Source: Streptomyces sp. NBC_00510 (GTDB taxonomy: Bacteria; Actinomycetota; Actinomycetes; Streptomycetales; Streptomycetaceae). Taken from it: a stretch of DNA of 64,000 nucleotides. Position 1 is the first letter of the stretch; every line of letters starts with the position of its first letter. Shown in pieces: positions 8,255 through 15,783 of the stretch. Under the pieces are notes generated by a model. The model saw only the letters and a program-made list of their open reading frames with translations, ran no database searches and had not been told where the DNA came from. The position numbers and the translations under genes are program-made. Location: the NCBI GenBank assembly GCA_036013505.1, contig CP107851.1, positions 6,532,501 through 6,596,500 on the forward strand, in the 5' to 3' direction.

Positions 8255-9613
8255 CTACTTGCCGCGGGCGCCGCGGAAGCGGGCGAGGGCCTCGTCGAGG
8301 TCGACGAGGGGGGCGGGGTAGTCCAGGGCGGCCCGCTCGTCCTCGGGGAGCCGCCAGGGGCGGTGCACGGCGCCGCCCCGCACCTCCGCCAGCTCCGGCA
8401 CCCAGCGGCGCACGTAGGCGCCGTCCGGGTCGAAACGGCGGGCCTGCACCAGGGGGTTGAGCACCCGGTTCGGGCGGGTGTCGGTGCCGGTGCCGGCCAC
8501 CCACTGCCAGTTCAGCTGGTTGTTGGCGATGTCGCCGTCCACCAGCAGTTCCAGGAAGTGCGCGGCGCCGATCCGCCAGTCCACGTACAGCGTCTTGGTC
8601 AGGAAGCTCGCGGCCAGCAGCCGCGCCCGGTTGTGCATCCAGCCCTCGTGCCGCAGCTGCCGCATCGCCGCGTCGATCAGCGGGTAGCCGGTACGGCCCT
8701 CGCGCCACGCGTCCGCCTCGGGTCCGTCACCGCGCCAGCGGTCACCGCGCGGCCGCAGGTCCCGGGAGGCGGCGTCGGGGCGGGCGGCGAGCACCTGGTG
8801 GTGGAACTCCCGCCACGCGACCTGCCGCACGAACGCGTCCGCGCCCGGCCCGCCGGCCTCGCGGGCGCGCCGGACCAGCTCGGTGGCCGACAGGCAGCCG
8901 AAGTGCAGGTACGGCGACAGACGCGAGGTGGCGTCGCCCGCGAGGTCGTCGTGGCGGTCCTCGTACGCGGCGAGCCCCGAAGCCCGCCAGGCCCGCCAGC
9001 GCTCGCGGGCCCCGGTCTCCCCGCCCGCGGGCAGCCCGGGCGACGTGCCCTTGGGCGCCTCCGGGAGCGGCCGGGACGCCACGCCGTCCGGGACGCGGAC
9101 CACGCGGGGCGCACCCAGCGGGTGGCGCAGATCCGTGGTCTCCCAGCGCCGGAAGTACGGCGTGAACACCCCGAAGCTGTCCTTCCCGGCCGGGGTCACC
9201 GCGCCGGGCGGCACCGCGGTCAGCACGGCGTCGTGCACCCGGAGTTCGCGGCCCGCCGCTGCCAGGGCCTCCCGCAGCCGCTCCTCGCGCCGCGCGGCGT
9301 ACCGGCTCACCCCCGCGGCGACGTTCACCTGCCCGGCGCCGGTCTCCTCCGCGACCCGGCACGTCTCGCGCACCACGTCCCCGTGGCGCAGCACCAGCCG
9401 CCCGCCGCGCATGCGCAGCCGCTCGTCCAGGTCGGCGAGGCAGCCCGCGAGGAACGCGGCGCGGTTCGGGGCGGCGAAGCCCGCGGCCTCGATGGCCTCG
9501 TCGAGCACGAACAGGGGGACGACCTGCTCCGCGGAGTCGAGGGCGGCCCGCAGGACCGGGTTGTCGTGGAGCCGCAGATCGGCGGTGAACAGGCAGATCG
9601 ACGTCGTCGTCAC
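8255..9613 (-). CDS. phr: class I deoxyribodipyrimidine photolyase / cryptochrome family
   Basis: A 452-aa flavoprotein that repairs cyclobutane pyrimidine dimers using light. The N-terminal alpha/beta antenna domain starts CLFTADLRLHDNP. The C-terminal FAD domain shows GCLSATELVRRA, FVRQVAWREFHHQVL, YPLIDAAMRQL, EGWMHNRARLL and DIANNQLNWQWVAGTGTD, all typical of class I photolyases. GTG at 9613 is chosen because GGAGGAG lies about 10 nt upstream; an ATG 27 nt earlier would put this site inside the gene. It sits between the lipid operon and the sigma/anti-sigma pair. Photolyase genes often travel with FAD-DUF1365-CFA clusters in light and singlet-oxygen regulons. Confidence 0.93.
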   Translation of the reverse strand: MTTTSICLFTADLRLHDNPVLRAALDSAEQVVPLFVLDEAIEAAGFAAPNRAAFLAGCLADLDERLRMRGGRLVLRHGDVVRETCRVAEETGAGQVNVAAGVSRYAARREERLREALAAAGRELRVHDAVLTAVPPGAVTPAGKDSFGVFTPYFRRWETTDLRHPLGAPRVVRVPDGVASRPLPEAPKGTSPGLPAGGETGARERWRAWRASGLAAYEDRHDDLAGDATSRLSPYLHFGCLSATELVRRAREAGGPGADAFVRQVAWREFHHQVLAARPDAASRDLRPRGDRWRGDGPEADAWREGRTGYPLIDAAMRQLRHEGWMHNRARLLAASFLTKTLYVDWRIGAAHFLELLVDGDIANNQLNWQWVAGTGTDTRPNRVLNPLVQARRFDPDGAYVRRWVPELAEVRGGAVHRPWRLPEDERAALDYPAPLVDLDEALARFRGARGK

Positions 9614-10254
9614 GTCCGGGGCACTCCTCCTGGCCGGCATTCGCGCCCGGCGAGCCTATGGCGCCGCCTCCCACCGCGGCGTGAGGCGCCCCGCCGCGCC
9701 CCGCGAGCGCTGGGCGTTACCCGGGGAGCCACGCCCTCGCGAGCGCCCCCACGGCGGCGCGCCCCCGCGCGGGGCCCTCGCCCCATGGGGGCCGGGCTCT
9801 CCCGGGGCTCCAGGCCTTTCCGGTCCTCGGGAGGCGGGCCGCGCCGCAGGGCAGCCGCAGGCGAGGCCGTGTGACCGTGCGTTGGGCCGGGTGGCCGGTG
9901 TGGGGCGTCCCCGGGCGCTCGGGCACGGCTGTGTCCCGTGGGCGGGGCTCGCCCGGTCCCCTCGGCCGGCTGCCTCATCGCGGTGTTGCCACGGGGCAGC
10001 CGCGGGCGCGGTGTCCCCGGGGGCGGGCGCTGCCCGGGGTCCGGCCGGGGTGCCGTGTCGCGGGCCCTGGGTGCCGTGCCGCGGGCGAAGCCGTGCCCCC
10101 CGGGGGGGGCGCGGCTCCCCGGGGTACGACGGGAGCCCCGGCGTGGTGCCCCATGCCGCAGCGGCCGCCCAGGACCTTCGGATTGTCCGGCCGGGCGGCC
10201 CGCCCCCGCGCACCGCACCGGACGGGGTGCGGCGCGGTGCGCGGCGCGGCGGCG
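9614..10254. other. 641-nt GC-extreme spacer, no gene supported
   Basis: This stretch is dominated by CCCGGGG-type runs and short degenerate direct repeats. All long open frames in it are Pro/Arg/Gly-rich with no start or ribosome-site support. No SigK-like hexamer pair was found upstream of the photolyase. It may be decayed sequence like the spacer on the other side of the photolyase gene. Confidence 0.4.
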
Positions 10255-11037
10255 TCAGGCCGGGAAGTTCATCAGGGCCAGGGGGTCGGAGGTCGGCTGC
10301 GGGGAGCCGCCGGCGGGTTCGACGGTGATGCCCATGCCGGAGGCGCCGTCGACGGTGCCCTGGAGGAGGACGGCCTGGGTCGTGTCGCCGCCGGACGGCT
10401 TCGGCATGAGGCCCGCGGAGCGCATCGTGCCGCCGTCGGCGTACCAGAGCTGGTAGACCCGGTTGCCGCTCAGCGCGGGCATGCCGTGGGCGAAGAAGAC
10501 CGCGCGGTCCTGGCTGCGGGAGATGACGACCGTGCCGCTGGCGCCGCCCGCGAGCTTCGCGGAGGTGGTGACGGCGTCGGGCGCGGCCAGGACCCGGGAG
10601 ATCTGCTCCGCCTGGACCTGGGTCCGCTGGTTCTCCTGGCGCAGGTCGCCGAGCTGTTGCTGCTGCCAGACCGCGACCCCGCCCAGGGCCGCTGCCGCGG
10701 CGAGGCAGGCCGCCAGGGCGAAGCGGACGCGGCGCCGCGCTGGCTGCGAGGCGCGGCGGCGCATCGCGCGGGCCGCGGCGCGCGGCGGCTCGGGCACCGA
10801 CGGCGGCTCCTGCCGTACGTTGACGATGAGCCGCATGACGTCGTCCTTCATGCGGGGCGGGACGGGTTCGGCCGCGGCGAGCCCGAGGCGGGCGGCGGTC
10901 GCGGCCAGCTCGCGCACCTCCAGCGCGCAGGCCTCGCACTCCGCGAGGTGGCGTTCGAACTCCGCGCGCTCGTGCCGCGTCAGCGCGTCGACGGCGTAGG
11001 CGCCGGTGAGGGTGTGCAGCTCGGCCTCGGTGCTCAC
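10255..11037 (-). CDS. rskA: RskA-like anti-sigma factor with zinc-binding domain
   Basis: A 260-aa membrane anti-sigma factor. The cytoplasmic N-terminus has the zinc anti-sigma motif His30-x3-Cys34-x2-Cys37 (HLAECEAC), a single membrane span lies at about 106-124, then a Gln-rich coiled segment, then an extracytoplasmic RskA domain with NRVYQLWYADGG and the conserved TVEPAGGSPQPT. The GTG start overlaps the sigma stop (GTGA), the usual arrangement for a sigma factor and its inhibitor. It should hold the sigma factor inactive until proteolysis after an envelope signal, as described for mycobacterial RskA. Confidence 0.9.
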   Translation of the reverse strand: MSTEAELHTLTGAYAVDALTRHERAEFERHLAECEACALEVRELAATAARLGLAAAEPVPPRMKDDVMRLIVNVRQEPPSVPEPPRAAARAMRRRASQPARRRVRFALAACLAAAAALGGVAVWQQQQLGDLRQENQRTQVQAEQISRVLAAPDAVTTSAKLAGGASGTVVISRSQDRAVFFAHGMPALSGNRVYQLWYADGGTMRSAGLMPKPSGGDTTQAVLLQGTVDGASGMGITVEPAGGSPQPTSDPLALMNFPA

Positions 11038-11621
11038 GCGGTCACCCCCAGGCAGTCGCGCAGCCGGATCAGGCCGTCCCGCAGCCGGGTCTTGACGGTG
11101 CCCAGCGGAAGCGACAGCAGCTCGGCCACCTCCCGGTACGTCAGCCCCCGGTAGTAGGCGAGGGTCACCGACTGGTGCTGCACCTCGGTGAGGGTGCGCA
11201 TGCAGCGCCGCACCTGTTCGGCCTCCAGCCGGGCCTCCACCTGCTCGGTCACCTCGTCGTACGCGGGGGTGCGCTCCAGCAGCGCCGCCCTGTGCTCGCG
11301 GTCCGCCGCCGCGCTGGCGGACCGTACCCGGTCCACGGCCCTGCGGTGGGCCAGGGTCATCACCCAGGTCATCGCGCTGCCCTTCTCCGGCCGGAAGCGG
11401 GCGGCGGTGCGCCACACCTCCACCAGCACCTCCTGCGTCACCTCCTCCGACTGGGCGGGGTCCCTGAGCACTCCGCGCACCAGTCCGAGCACCGGTCCGC
11501 TCACGGCGTCGTACAGCCGGGCGAAGGCCTCCTGGTCGCCGCGCGCGACGGCGAGCAGCAGCTCCGAGAGGTCCGGCCCCTGCCGTGCGGGCCTGCCGAA
11601 CCGCAGCGGTTCCCTCACCAC
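11034..11621 (-). CDS. sigK: ECF RNA polymerase sigma factor, SigK-like
   Basis: 195 aa (194 if the second of two tandem GTG codons, 11618, is used; GGAGG lies immediately upstream). Region 2 is clear: LYDAVSGPVLGLVRGVLRD, then SEEVTQEVLVEVWRTAARF and GSAMTWVMTLAHRRAVDRVR. Region 4 is LTEVQHQSVTLAYYRGLTY followed by REVAELLSLPLGTVKTRLRD. The coupled RskA-like anti-sigma factor and the FAD/DUF1365/CFA/DUF1295 genes nearby match the mycobacterial sigK locus. A site of the same type as those before the lipid-side operons lies 49 nt upstream, so autoregulation is likely. Confidence 0.92.
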   Translation of the reverse strand: MVREPLRFGRPARQGPDLSELLLAVARGDQEAFARLYDAVSGPVLGLVRGVLRDPAQSEEVTQEVLVEVWRTAARFRPEKGSAMTWVMTLAHRRAVDRVRSASAAADREHRAALLERTPAYDEVTEQVEARLEAEQVRRCMRTLTEVQHQSVTLAYYRGLTYREVAELLSLPLGTVKTRLRDGLIRLRDCLGVTA

Positions 11622-11669
11622 ACCTCCAGCGTTCGATTCCGTGTGTCGAGGACAAGTCTCGCGTCCGGC

Positions 11670-11697
11670 ATTCGGCGCCGCGAGCGATTCGGATTGG
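11670..11697 (-). promoter_or_regulatory. candidate autoregulatory SigK-like promoter
   Basis: On the minus strand: CCAATC (11697-11692), 16 nt, CCGAAT (11675-11670). This gives a leader of roughly 40 nt to the sigma gene. Hexamers and spacing agree with the sites at 2381-2408 and 2417-2444 and closely resemble the published mycobacterial SigK promoter. Confidence 0.62.
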
Positions 11698-11717
11698 TCC
11701 GTCGTACCGTGGCAGTC

Positions 11718-12593
11718 ATGTCCGACACCACCTCAGCAGCAGTCCTGGGCACCGGGATCATGGGTGCCGCGATGGCCCGCAACCTCGCCAGGGCCGGCCT
11801 CGACGTCCGTGTGTGGAACCGTACGAAGGAGAAGGCACAGCCGCTCAGCAAGGACGGCGCACGCGTCGCCGGCACCCCCGCGGAGGCGGTGGACGGCGCC
11901 GACGTGGTGCTGACCATCCTGCACGACGCGGACTCCGCCCTCGAGACCATGCGGCAGGCGGCGCCGGCGCTGCGGAAGGGCGCGGTGTGGGCGCAGTCCA
12001 CCACCGCGGGCGTGGGCGCCCTCGGGGCGTTCGCGCGGTTCGCCCGCGAGCACGGCGTCGTCTTCCTCGACTCGCCCGTGCTGGGCACCAGGCAGCCCGC
12101 GGAGAACGGGCAGCTCCTGGTGCTGGCCGCAGGGCCGCAGGAGGCCCGGCAGACGGTGGCGCCGGTCTTCGACGCGATCGGCAGCCGCACCGTGTGGGTG
12201 GGGGAGGACGCGGCCGAGGGCGCGGCCAGCCGGCTGAAGCTGGTGATCAACAGCTGGGTGCTGACCGTCACCCACGGCACGGCCGAGGCCCTCGCACTGG
12301 CGAAGGGCCTCGGCGTGGACGCCGCGGACTTCCTCAAGGCCGTCTCCGGCGGCCCCCTCGACATGGGCTACCTGCAGGCGAAGGGGGCGTCGATCCTGGC
12401 CGGGGACTTCAGCCCCAGCTTCGCCGTGCGGACCGCGGAGAAGGACGCCCGCCTGATCGTGGAGGCGGGGGAGTCCGTGGGGGTCCGGCTCGACGTGGCC
12501 GCGGCCGGCGCCGAGCGCTTCCGCCGCGCGGCCGAGCTCGGGCACGGCGGGGAGGACATGGCGGCCTCGTACTTCGCGAGCTTCGAGAAGTGA
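11718..12593 (+). CDS. NAD(P)-dependent beta-hydroxyacid dehydrogenase
   Basis: A 291-aa member of the 6-phosphogluconate/3-hydroxyisobutyrate dehydrogenase family. Cofactor motif GTGIMG is at 11-16, followed by VWNRTKEKA, whose Arg suggests NADPH preference. The catalytic region SRLKLVINSW holds Lys174 and Asn178, which separates it from imine reductases that lack this Lys. The C-terminal helical domain is complete. The ATG is preceded by TACCGT at 11705-11710, 7 nt away, so a leaderless message is likely. It is divergent from the sigma gene. Likely substrates are short beta-hydroxyacids, glyoxylate or succinic semialdehyde; which one cannot be told. Confidence 0.88.
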   Translation: MSDTTSAAVLGTGIMGAAMARNLARAGLDVRVWNRTKEKAQPLSKDGARVAGTPAEAVDGADVVLTILHDADSALETMRQAAPALRKGAVWAQSTTAGVGALGAFARFAREHGVVFLDSPVLGTRQPAENGQLLVLAAGPQEARQTVAPVFDAIGSRTVWVGEDAAEGAASRLKLVINSWVLTVTHGTAEALALAKGLGVDAADFLKAVSGGPLDMGYLQAKGASILAGDFSPSFAVRTAEKDARLIVEAGESVGVRLDVAAAGAERFRRAAELGHGGEDMAASYFASFEK

Positions 12594-13355
12594 TCACCCG
12601 ATGTGCGGGAAGAGGCTGGTGAAGTACGCCGCCGCCTCGGCGGCGTCCCGGCCGAAGGGGGCGTCCAGGTCCCAGATGAGGAAGAGCAGGAAGGCGATCA
12701 GGGCGCTGTAGAGCCCGGCGAGGAGCAGTTCGCGCCGGGAGCGCCTGATCTGCAGGCTGAAGATCAGCCCCACCGCGACGAGGGCGCCGGTGACCAGGCC
12801 GAACCACACCACCCCCGGCATGGTCGGCCCGGCGTTCTCGCCGCGGGCCGTGCGCGCGTCGTCGGCGGCCGCGACCTGGTCGACGACCGGCTGGTACGCC
12901 TGGTTGGCCAGCGGGGTGCGCGGCTCGAAGTCGGTCACGTCGCGGCGCACCTTGCCGAGGAGTTCCGAGCCGCGCTGGGTGTTCTCGCCGTGCTTGAGCA
13001 TGTAGGGCAGCTCGGTGTGCGCGACGTAGGAGACGTACGCGTCCACGTCGGCGCGCACCTGGTCGCGGACGGCGGCGGGGTAGACCTGCACCCGCTGGCG
13101 CACCTCGTGCAGGGCCTGGGTCTCGCGGTGCAGCGTGTCCTCGGCGCCGCCGCGCGCCTCCCACACGCCGGCGATGGCGAGGCCGAGGACGATGGCGTAC
13201 ACCACGCCGATCATCATCGTCATGTACTCGATGACGTCGGGGGTCTCCGAGGGGTCGTCGTCGTCTCCGATGCGACGGTGGTTGATGGCCACGATGGTCA
13301 GGACGACCGCGCAGGCCGCGGCCATCGCGATGGCCAGGACGAGCCAGTCCGACAT
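12594..13355 (-). CDS. DUF4239-like integral membrane protein
   Basis: 253 aa. Two N-terminal spans (about 4-24 and 48-67) and two C-terminal spans (about 182-204 and 213-231) flank a soluble helical region rich in charged residues (about 70-175). This layout fits the DUF4239/bestrophin-like family. It lies 3 nt after the Pro-Thr-rich gene upstream, and its ribosome site CGGAGGTG spans that gene's stop, so the two are coupled. It abuts the dehydrogenase stop tail to tail with no spacer. Function unknown; a channel or envelope role is possible. Confidence 0.75.
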   Translation of the reverse strand: MSDWLVLAIAMAAACAVVLTIVAINHRRIGDDDDPSETPDVIEYMTMMIGVVYAIVLGLAIAGVWEARGGAEDTLHRETQALHEVRQRVQVYPAAVRDQVRADVDAYVSYVAHTELPYMLKHGENTQRGSELLGKVRRDVTDFEPRTPLANQAYQPVVDQVAAADDARTARGENAGPTMPGVVWFGLVTGALVAVGLIFSLQIRRSRRELLLAGLYSALIAFLLFLIWDLDAPFGRDAAEAAAYFTSLFPHIG

Positions 13356-13358
13356 CGA

Positions 13359-14021
13359 TCACCTCCGTGAGCGGGCTTGGGAGCGGGGCTTGAGCGCGGC
13401 GGCGGACAGGACCGCGGGCGCGGTGACCAGCAGCATGAGATGGACGATGCTCGGGCCGTCGGGGGCGGGCGGCGGGCTCGCCTTGCGGTAGGCGACCGGC
13501 GGGAGTTCCGCGCGGTGCGTCGGGGTGGGGGTCGGCGTGGGTGTGGGCGTCGGGGTGGGTGTCGGTGTCGGTGTGGGAGTGGGCGTGGGGGTGGGGGTGG
13601 GGGCCGGTGCGCGGCGCACGGGACGGGCGGGGGTGGGCCGCGGTGCCGGCCCGCAGGGGTGTCGCCAGGACACCGAGCCCCGAGAACCGCCGCTGTCCGT
13701 GCGGGCGTTCACCGTCGACTCGTACGCGGGGCAGTGCCGCCGCCGGACGGTCGCGGACGAACCGCCGCTGCCGGTGCGCGCGTCCACGGTGTCCCCGCCG
13801 TGGGTGACCCGGGCCCTCGTCTCCCCGTCGCGGGTCTCCACGCGGACGGCGCCGCCGCCGGTCTCCACCCGTACGGTGCCGTCGGGCAGGAACCGGACCA
13901 CGGGCGGGCCCGGTGGACCCGGCGGATCATGCGCGTACGCCGTCCCCCCGGCCGCCCCCGTCCCCAGCACCGTCAGTGCCGCGGCCGCCGCGAGGCCGGC
14001 CCCCCTCAGCCAGATGCTCAT
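13359..14021 (-). CDS. exported Pro-Thr-rich protein with C-terminal membrane anchor
   Basis: 220 aa. The start MSIWLRG gives an N-terminal signal peptide ending near AGGTAYA. A segment of short valine-rich repeats follows (FLPDGTVRVETGGGAVRVET), then a low-complexity run of about 14 Pro-Thr pairs, then a hydrophobic span (VHLMLLVTAPAVLSAAAL) and a basic tail. This is the layout of a cell-wall-spanning surface protein, but no LPxTG sorting motif is visible. It is coupled to the downstream DUF4239 protein. Function unknown. Confidence 0.7.
   Translation of the reverse strand: MSIWLRGAGLAAAAALTVLGTGAAGGTAYAHDPPGPPGPPVVRFLPDGTVRVETGGGAVRVETRDGETRARVTHGGDTVDARTGSGGSSATVRRRHCPAYESTVNARTDSGGSRGSVSWRHPCGPAPRPTPARPVRRAPAPTPTPTPTPTPTPTPTPTPTPTPTPTPTHRAELPPVAYRKASPPPAPDGPSIVHLMLLVTAPAVLSAAALKPRSQARSRR
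13519..13605. repeat. tandem hexanucleotide repeat encoding (Pro-Thr)n
   Basis: About 14 tandem copies of a GTGGGN/GTCGGN-type hexamer, reading on the minus strand as Pro-Thr codons inside the exported protein. Copy number is likely variable between strains because of slippage. Confidence 0.85.
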
Positions 14022-14093
14022 GGACAAGATCCTGCGCGGCGCCGTGCGGGCCCATCCGGGGGACCCGGCCAATCCCCCCGAAGGGCTGATTCG

Positions 14094-14696
14094 TCAGCTC
14101 AGCACGCGCCGCAGCGCACGCCGGGCGCGGTCGGGGGCGGTCCGGTCGCCGAAGAGCTGGACGGCGTGGTTGAGGGAGAAGTAGATCCCGTTCAGCTCGA
14201 AGACCAGTTGCTCCGGGTCGGTGCCGGGCGGCAGTTCGCCGAGTTCCACGGCCGCCCGGATGTCGCGGGTCAGCCGGCGGCGCCAGACGGTGTAGAGCCG
14301 GGCGACCGCGTTCCGTACCGGCCCCTCGCGGCCGTCGAACTCCACGGCGGAGGCGGTGAACAGGCAGCCGCCGGGGAAGGCCTCGCGTTCGCGGTCCAGG
14401 TAGGTCACCCACGCCTCGCAGATCGCGGTCAGCCGGGCGAGCCCGGGAGCGGCCCCCGCGGCGGGCACCCAGACGGCGCGGGTGAAGATCTCCGAGGCCC
14501 GCCGCAGGGCGGCGATCTGCAGGGCCTCCTTGGTACCGAAGTGGCCCAGCAGCCCGGACTTGCTGATCCCGAGGTCGGTCGCGAGCCGGCCGATCGTGAG
14601 GCCCTCCAGGCCCTCCACGGAGGCGACCGCGACACTGCGCTCGATGATCCGCTCGCGGGTGTGGCGTGCCTCGGCGGCGGACTTGCGTGGGCTCAT
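14094..14696 (-). CDS. TetR family transcriptional regulator
   Basis: 200 aa. N-terminal TetR helix-turn-helix: RERIIERSVAVASVEGLEGL, then TIGRLATDLGISKSGLLGHF with the recognition helix around residues 43-52. The C-terminal ligand domain is of the TetR_C type common in actinobacteria (GCLFTASAVEFDGREGPVR). It is divergent from the KAS III paralogue and shares a 64-nt promoter region with a 12-bp palindrome. TACGAT (minus strand, 14708-14703) lies 6 nt before the ATG, so its message may be leaderless. It probably represses its neighbour and itself; an acyl ligand is possible. Confidence 0.88.
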   Translation of the reverse strand: MSPRKSAAEARHTRERIIERSVAVASVEGLEGLTIGRLATDLGISKSGLLGHFGTKEALQIAALRRASEIFTRAVWVPAAGAAPGLARLTAICEAWVTYLDREREAFPGGCLFTASAVEFDGREGPVRNAVARLYTVWRRRLTRDIRAAVELGELPPGTDPEQLVFELNGIYFSLNHAVQLFGDRTAPDRARRALRRVLS

Positions 14697-14732
14697 GGGG
14701 CCATCGTAGCCACCCCTCCCCATTTAGAGTCC

Positions 14733-14744
14733 GACCGATCGGTC
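14733..14744. promoter_or_regulatory. operator palindrome GACCGATCGGTC between tetR and the KAS III paralogue
   Basis: A perfect 12-bp palindrome, a typical TetR-family core, lying just upstream of the -10 TATAGT (14747-14752) of the KAS III gene. The -10 is 7 nt from the ATG. Binding here would block both divergent promoters. Confidence 0.65.
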
Positions 14745-14759
14745 GCTATAGTTCCGGCC

Positions 14760-15716
14760 ATGACTGCATCCCGCATCGCCGCCCTCGGCCACCACCAGCC
14801 GGAACGTGTCCTCACCAACGACGACTTGGCCGCCATGGTCGACACCAGCGACGCCTGGATCCGGCAGCGCACCGGCATCGCGACCCGGCACATCGCCGCC
14901 GAGGACGAGACGGTCGCCGACATGGCGAGCGCCGCGGCGGGCAAGGCGCTCGCCGCGGCGGGCCTGGACGCCGCCGACATCGACCTGGTCGTCGTGGCCA
15001 CCTCCAGCGCCGTCGACCGCTGCCCCAGCACCGCCGCCCAGGTCGCGGCCCGGCTCGGCATGACGGCTCCCGCCTCCTACGACCTCAACAACGCCTGCGC
15101 GGGCTTCACCACCGCGCTCGCCGCCGCCGACCACTCCGTGCGGGCCGGCGCCGCCCGGCACGCGCTGGTCATCGGCGCCGAGAAGATGTCCGACCTCACC
15201 GACTGGAGCGACCGCAGCACCTGCGTCCTGCTGGGCGACGGGGCGGGCGCGGCCGTCGTCAGCGCCGCCGATGCCGCCCCGGGGACGCTCCCCGGCATCG
15301 GCCCCGTCGTGTGGGGCTCGGACCCCACCCGTGCCGACGCCGTACGGCTGGCCGGCGCCTGGCAGCCCCGCTTCGCCCAGGACGGCCAGGCGGTCTTCCG
15401 CTGGGCCACCACGACCCTCGCCCCGATCGCCGAGGAGGCCTGTGCCCGCGCCGGTGTCGCCGTCGGCGACCTCGGGGGCATCGTGACGCACCAGGCCAAC
15501 CTGCGGATCATCGAGGGCGTCGTACGCCAACTGGGCGCCCTGCAGGCGGTGGTGGCCCGGGACGTCGTCGACTCCGGCAACACCTCCGCCGCCTCCGTGC
15601 CGCTCGCCTTCTCCAAGCTCGTCGAGCGCGGCGAACTCGCCCCCGGCGCGCCCGTGCTGCTGCTCGGTTTCGGCGGCGGGCTGTCCTGGGCCGGGCAGGT
15701 CGTCGGCTGCCCCTGA
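14760..15716 (+). CDS. 3-oxoacyl-ACP synthase III family protein (FabH paralogue)
   Basis: 318 aa, shorter than the housekeeping FabH encoded at 17427-18458. The thiolase-fold catalytic triad is complete: Cys113 in NNACAGF, His244 in THQANLRI and Asn274 in DSGNTSAAS. The N-terminal TSDAWIRQRTGIATRH segment is also typical. It condenses an acyl-CoA with an acyl-ACP or related acceptor. It is separate from the fab operon, with its own divergent TetR gene and a leaderless-type promoter, so it probably serves an inducible or specialised acyl pathway. The specific primer cannot be told from sequence. Confidence 0.9.
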   Translation: MTASRIAALGHHQPERVLTNDDLAAMVDTSDAWIRQRTGIATRHIAAEDETVADMASAAAGKALAAAGLDAADIDLVVVATSSAVDRCPSTAAQVAARLGMTAPASYDLNNACAGFTTALAAADHSVRAGAARHALVIGAEKMSDLTDWSDRSTCVLLGDGAGAAVVSAADAAPGTLPGIGPVVWGSDPTRADAVRLAGAWQPRFAQDGQAVFRWATTTLAPIAEEACARAGVAVGDLGGIVTHQANLRIIEGVVRQLGALQAVVARDVVDSGNTSAASVPLAFSKLVERGELAPGAPVLLLGFGGGLSWAGQVVGCP

Positions 15717-15729
15717 CCCGGGGACGACC

Positions 15730-15767
15730 GAGGGCCGGTCGGCCGCGCGTGCGGCTGACCGGCCCTC
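15730..15767. terminator. bidirectional hairpin terminator
   Basis: Perfect inverted repeat GAGGGCCGGTC (15730-15740) / GACCGGCCCTC (15757-15767) with a 16-nt loop, between the convergent KAS III paralogue and fabF. It has no U-tract, as is common in Streptomyces. Confidence 0.75.
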
Positions 15768-15783
15768 AGGGGTGCGGTACGGC

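Noticed and set aside
9614-9720. SigK-like promoter for the photolyase gene
   Set aside because: No CCAATC/CCGAAT pair was found on the coding strand, so direct sigma control of the photolyase is not supported.
9610-10218. long minus-strand open frame upstream of the photolyase
   Set aside because: The product is Pro/Arg/Gly low-complexity with no ribosome site; it is an effect of high GC.
14067-14085. CCAATC near the TetR gene as another SigK-like promoter
   Set aside because: There is no CCGAAT-like hexamer at the 16-nt spacing.
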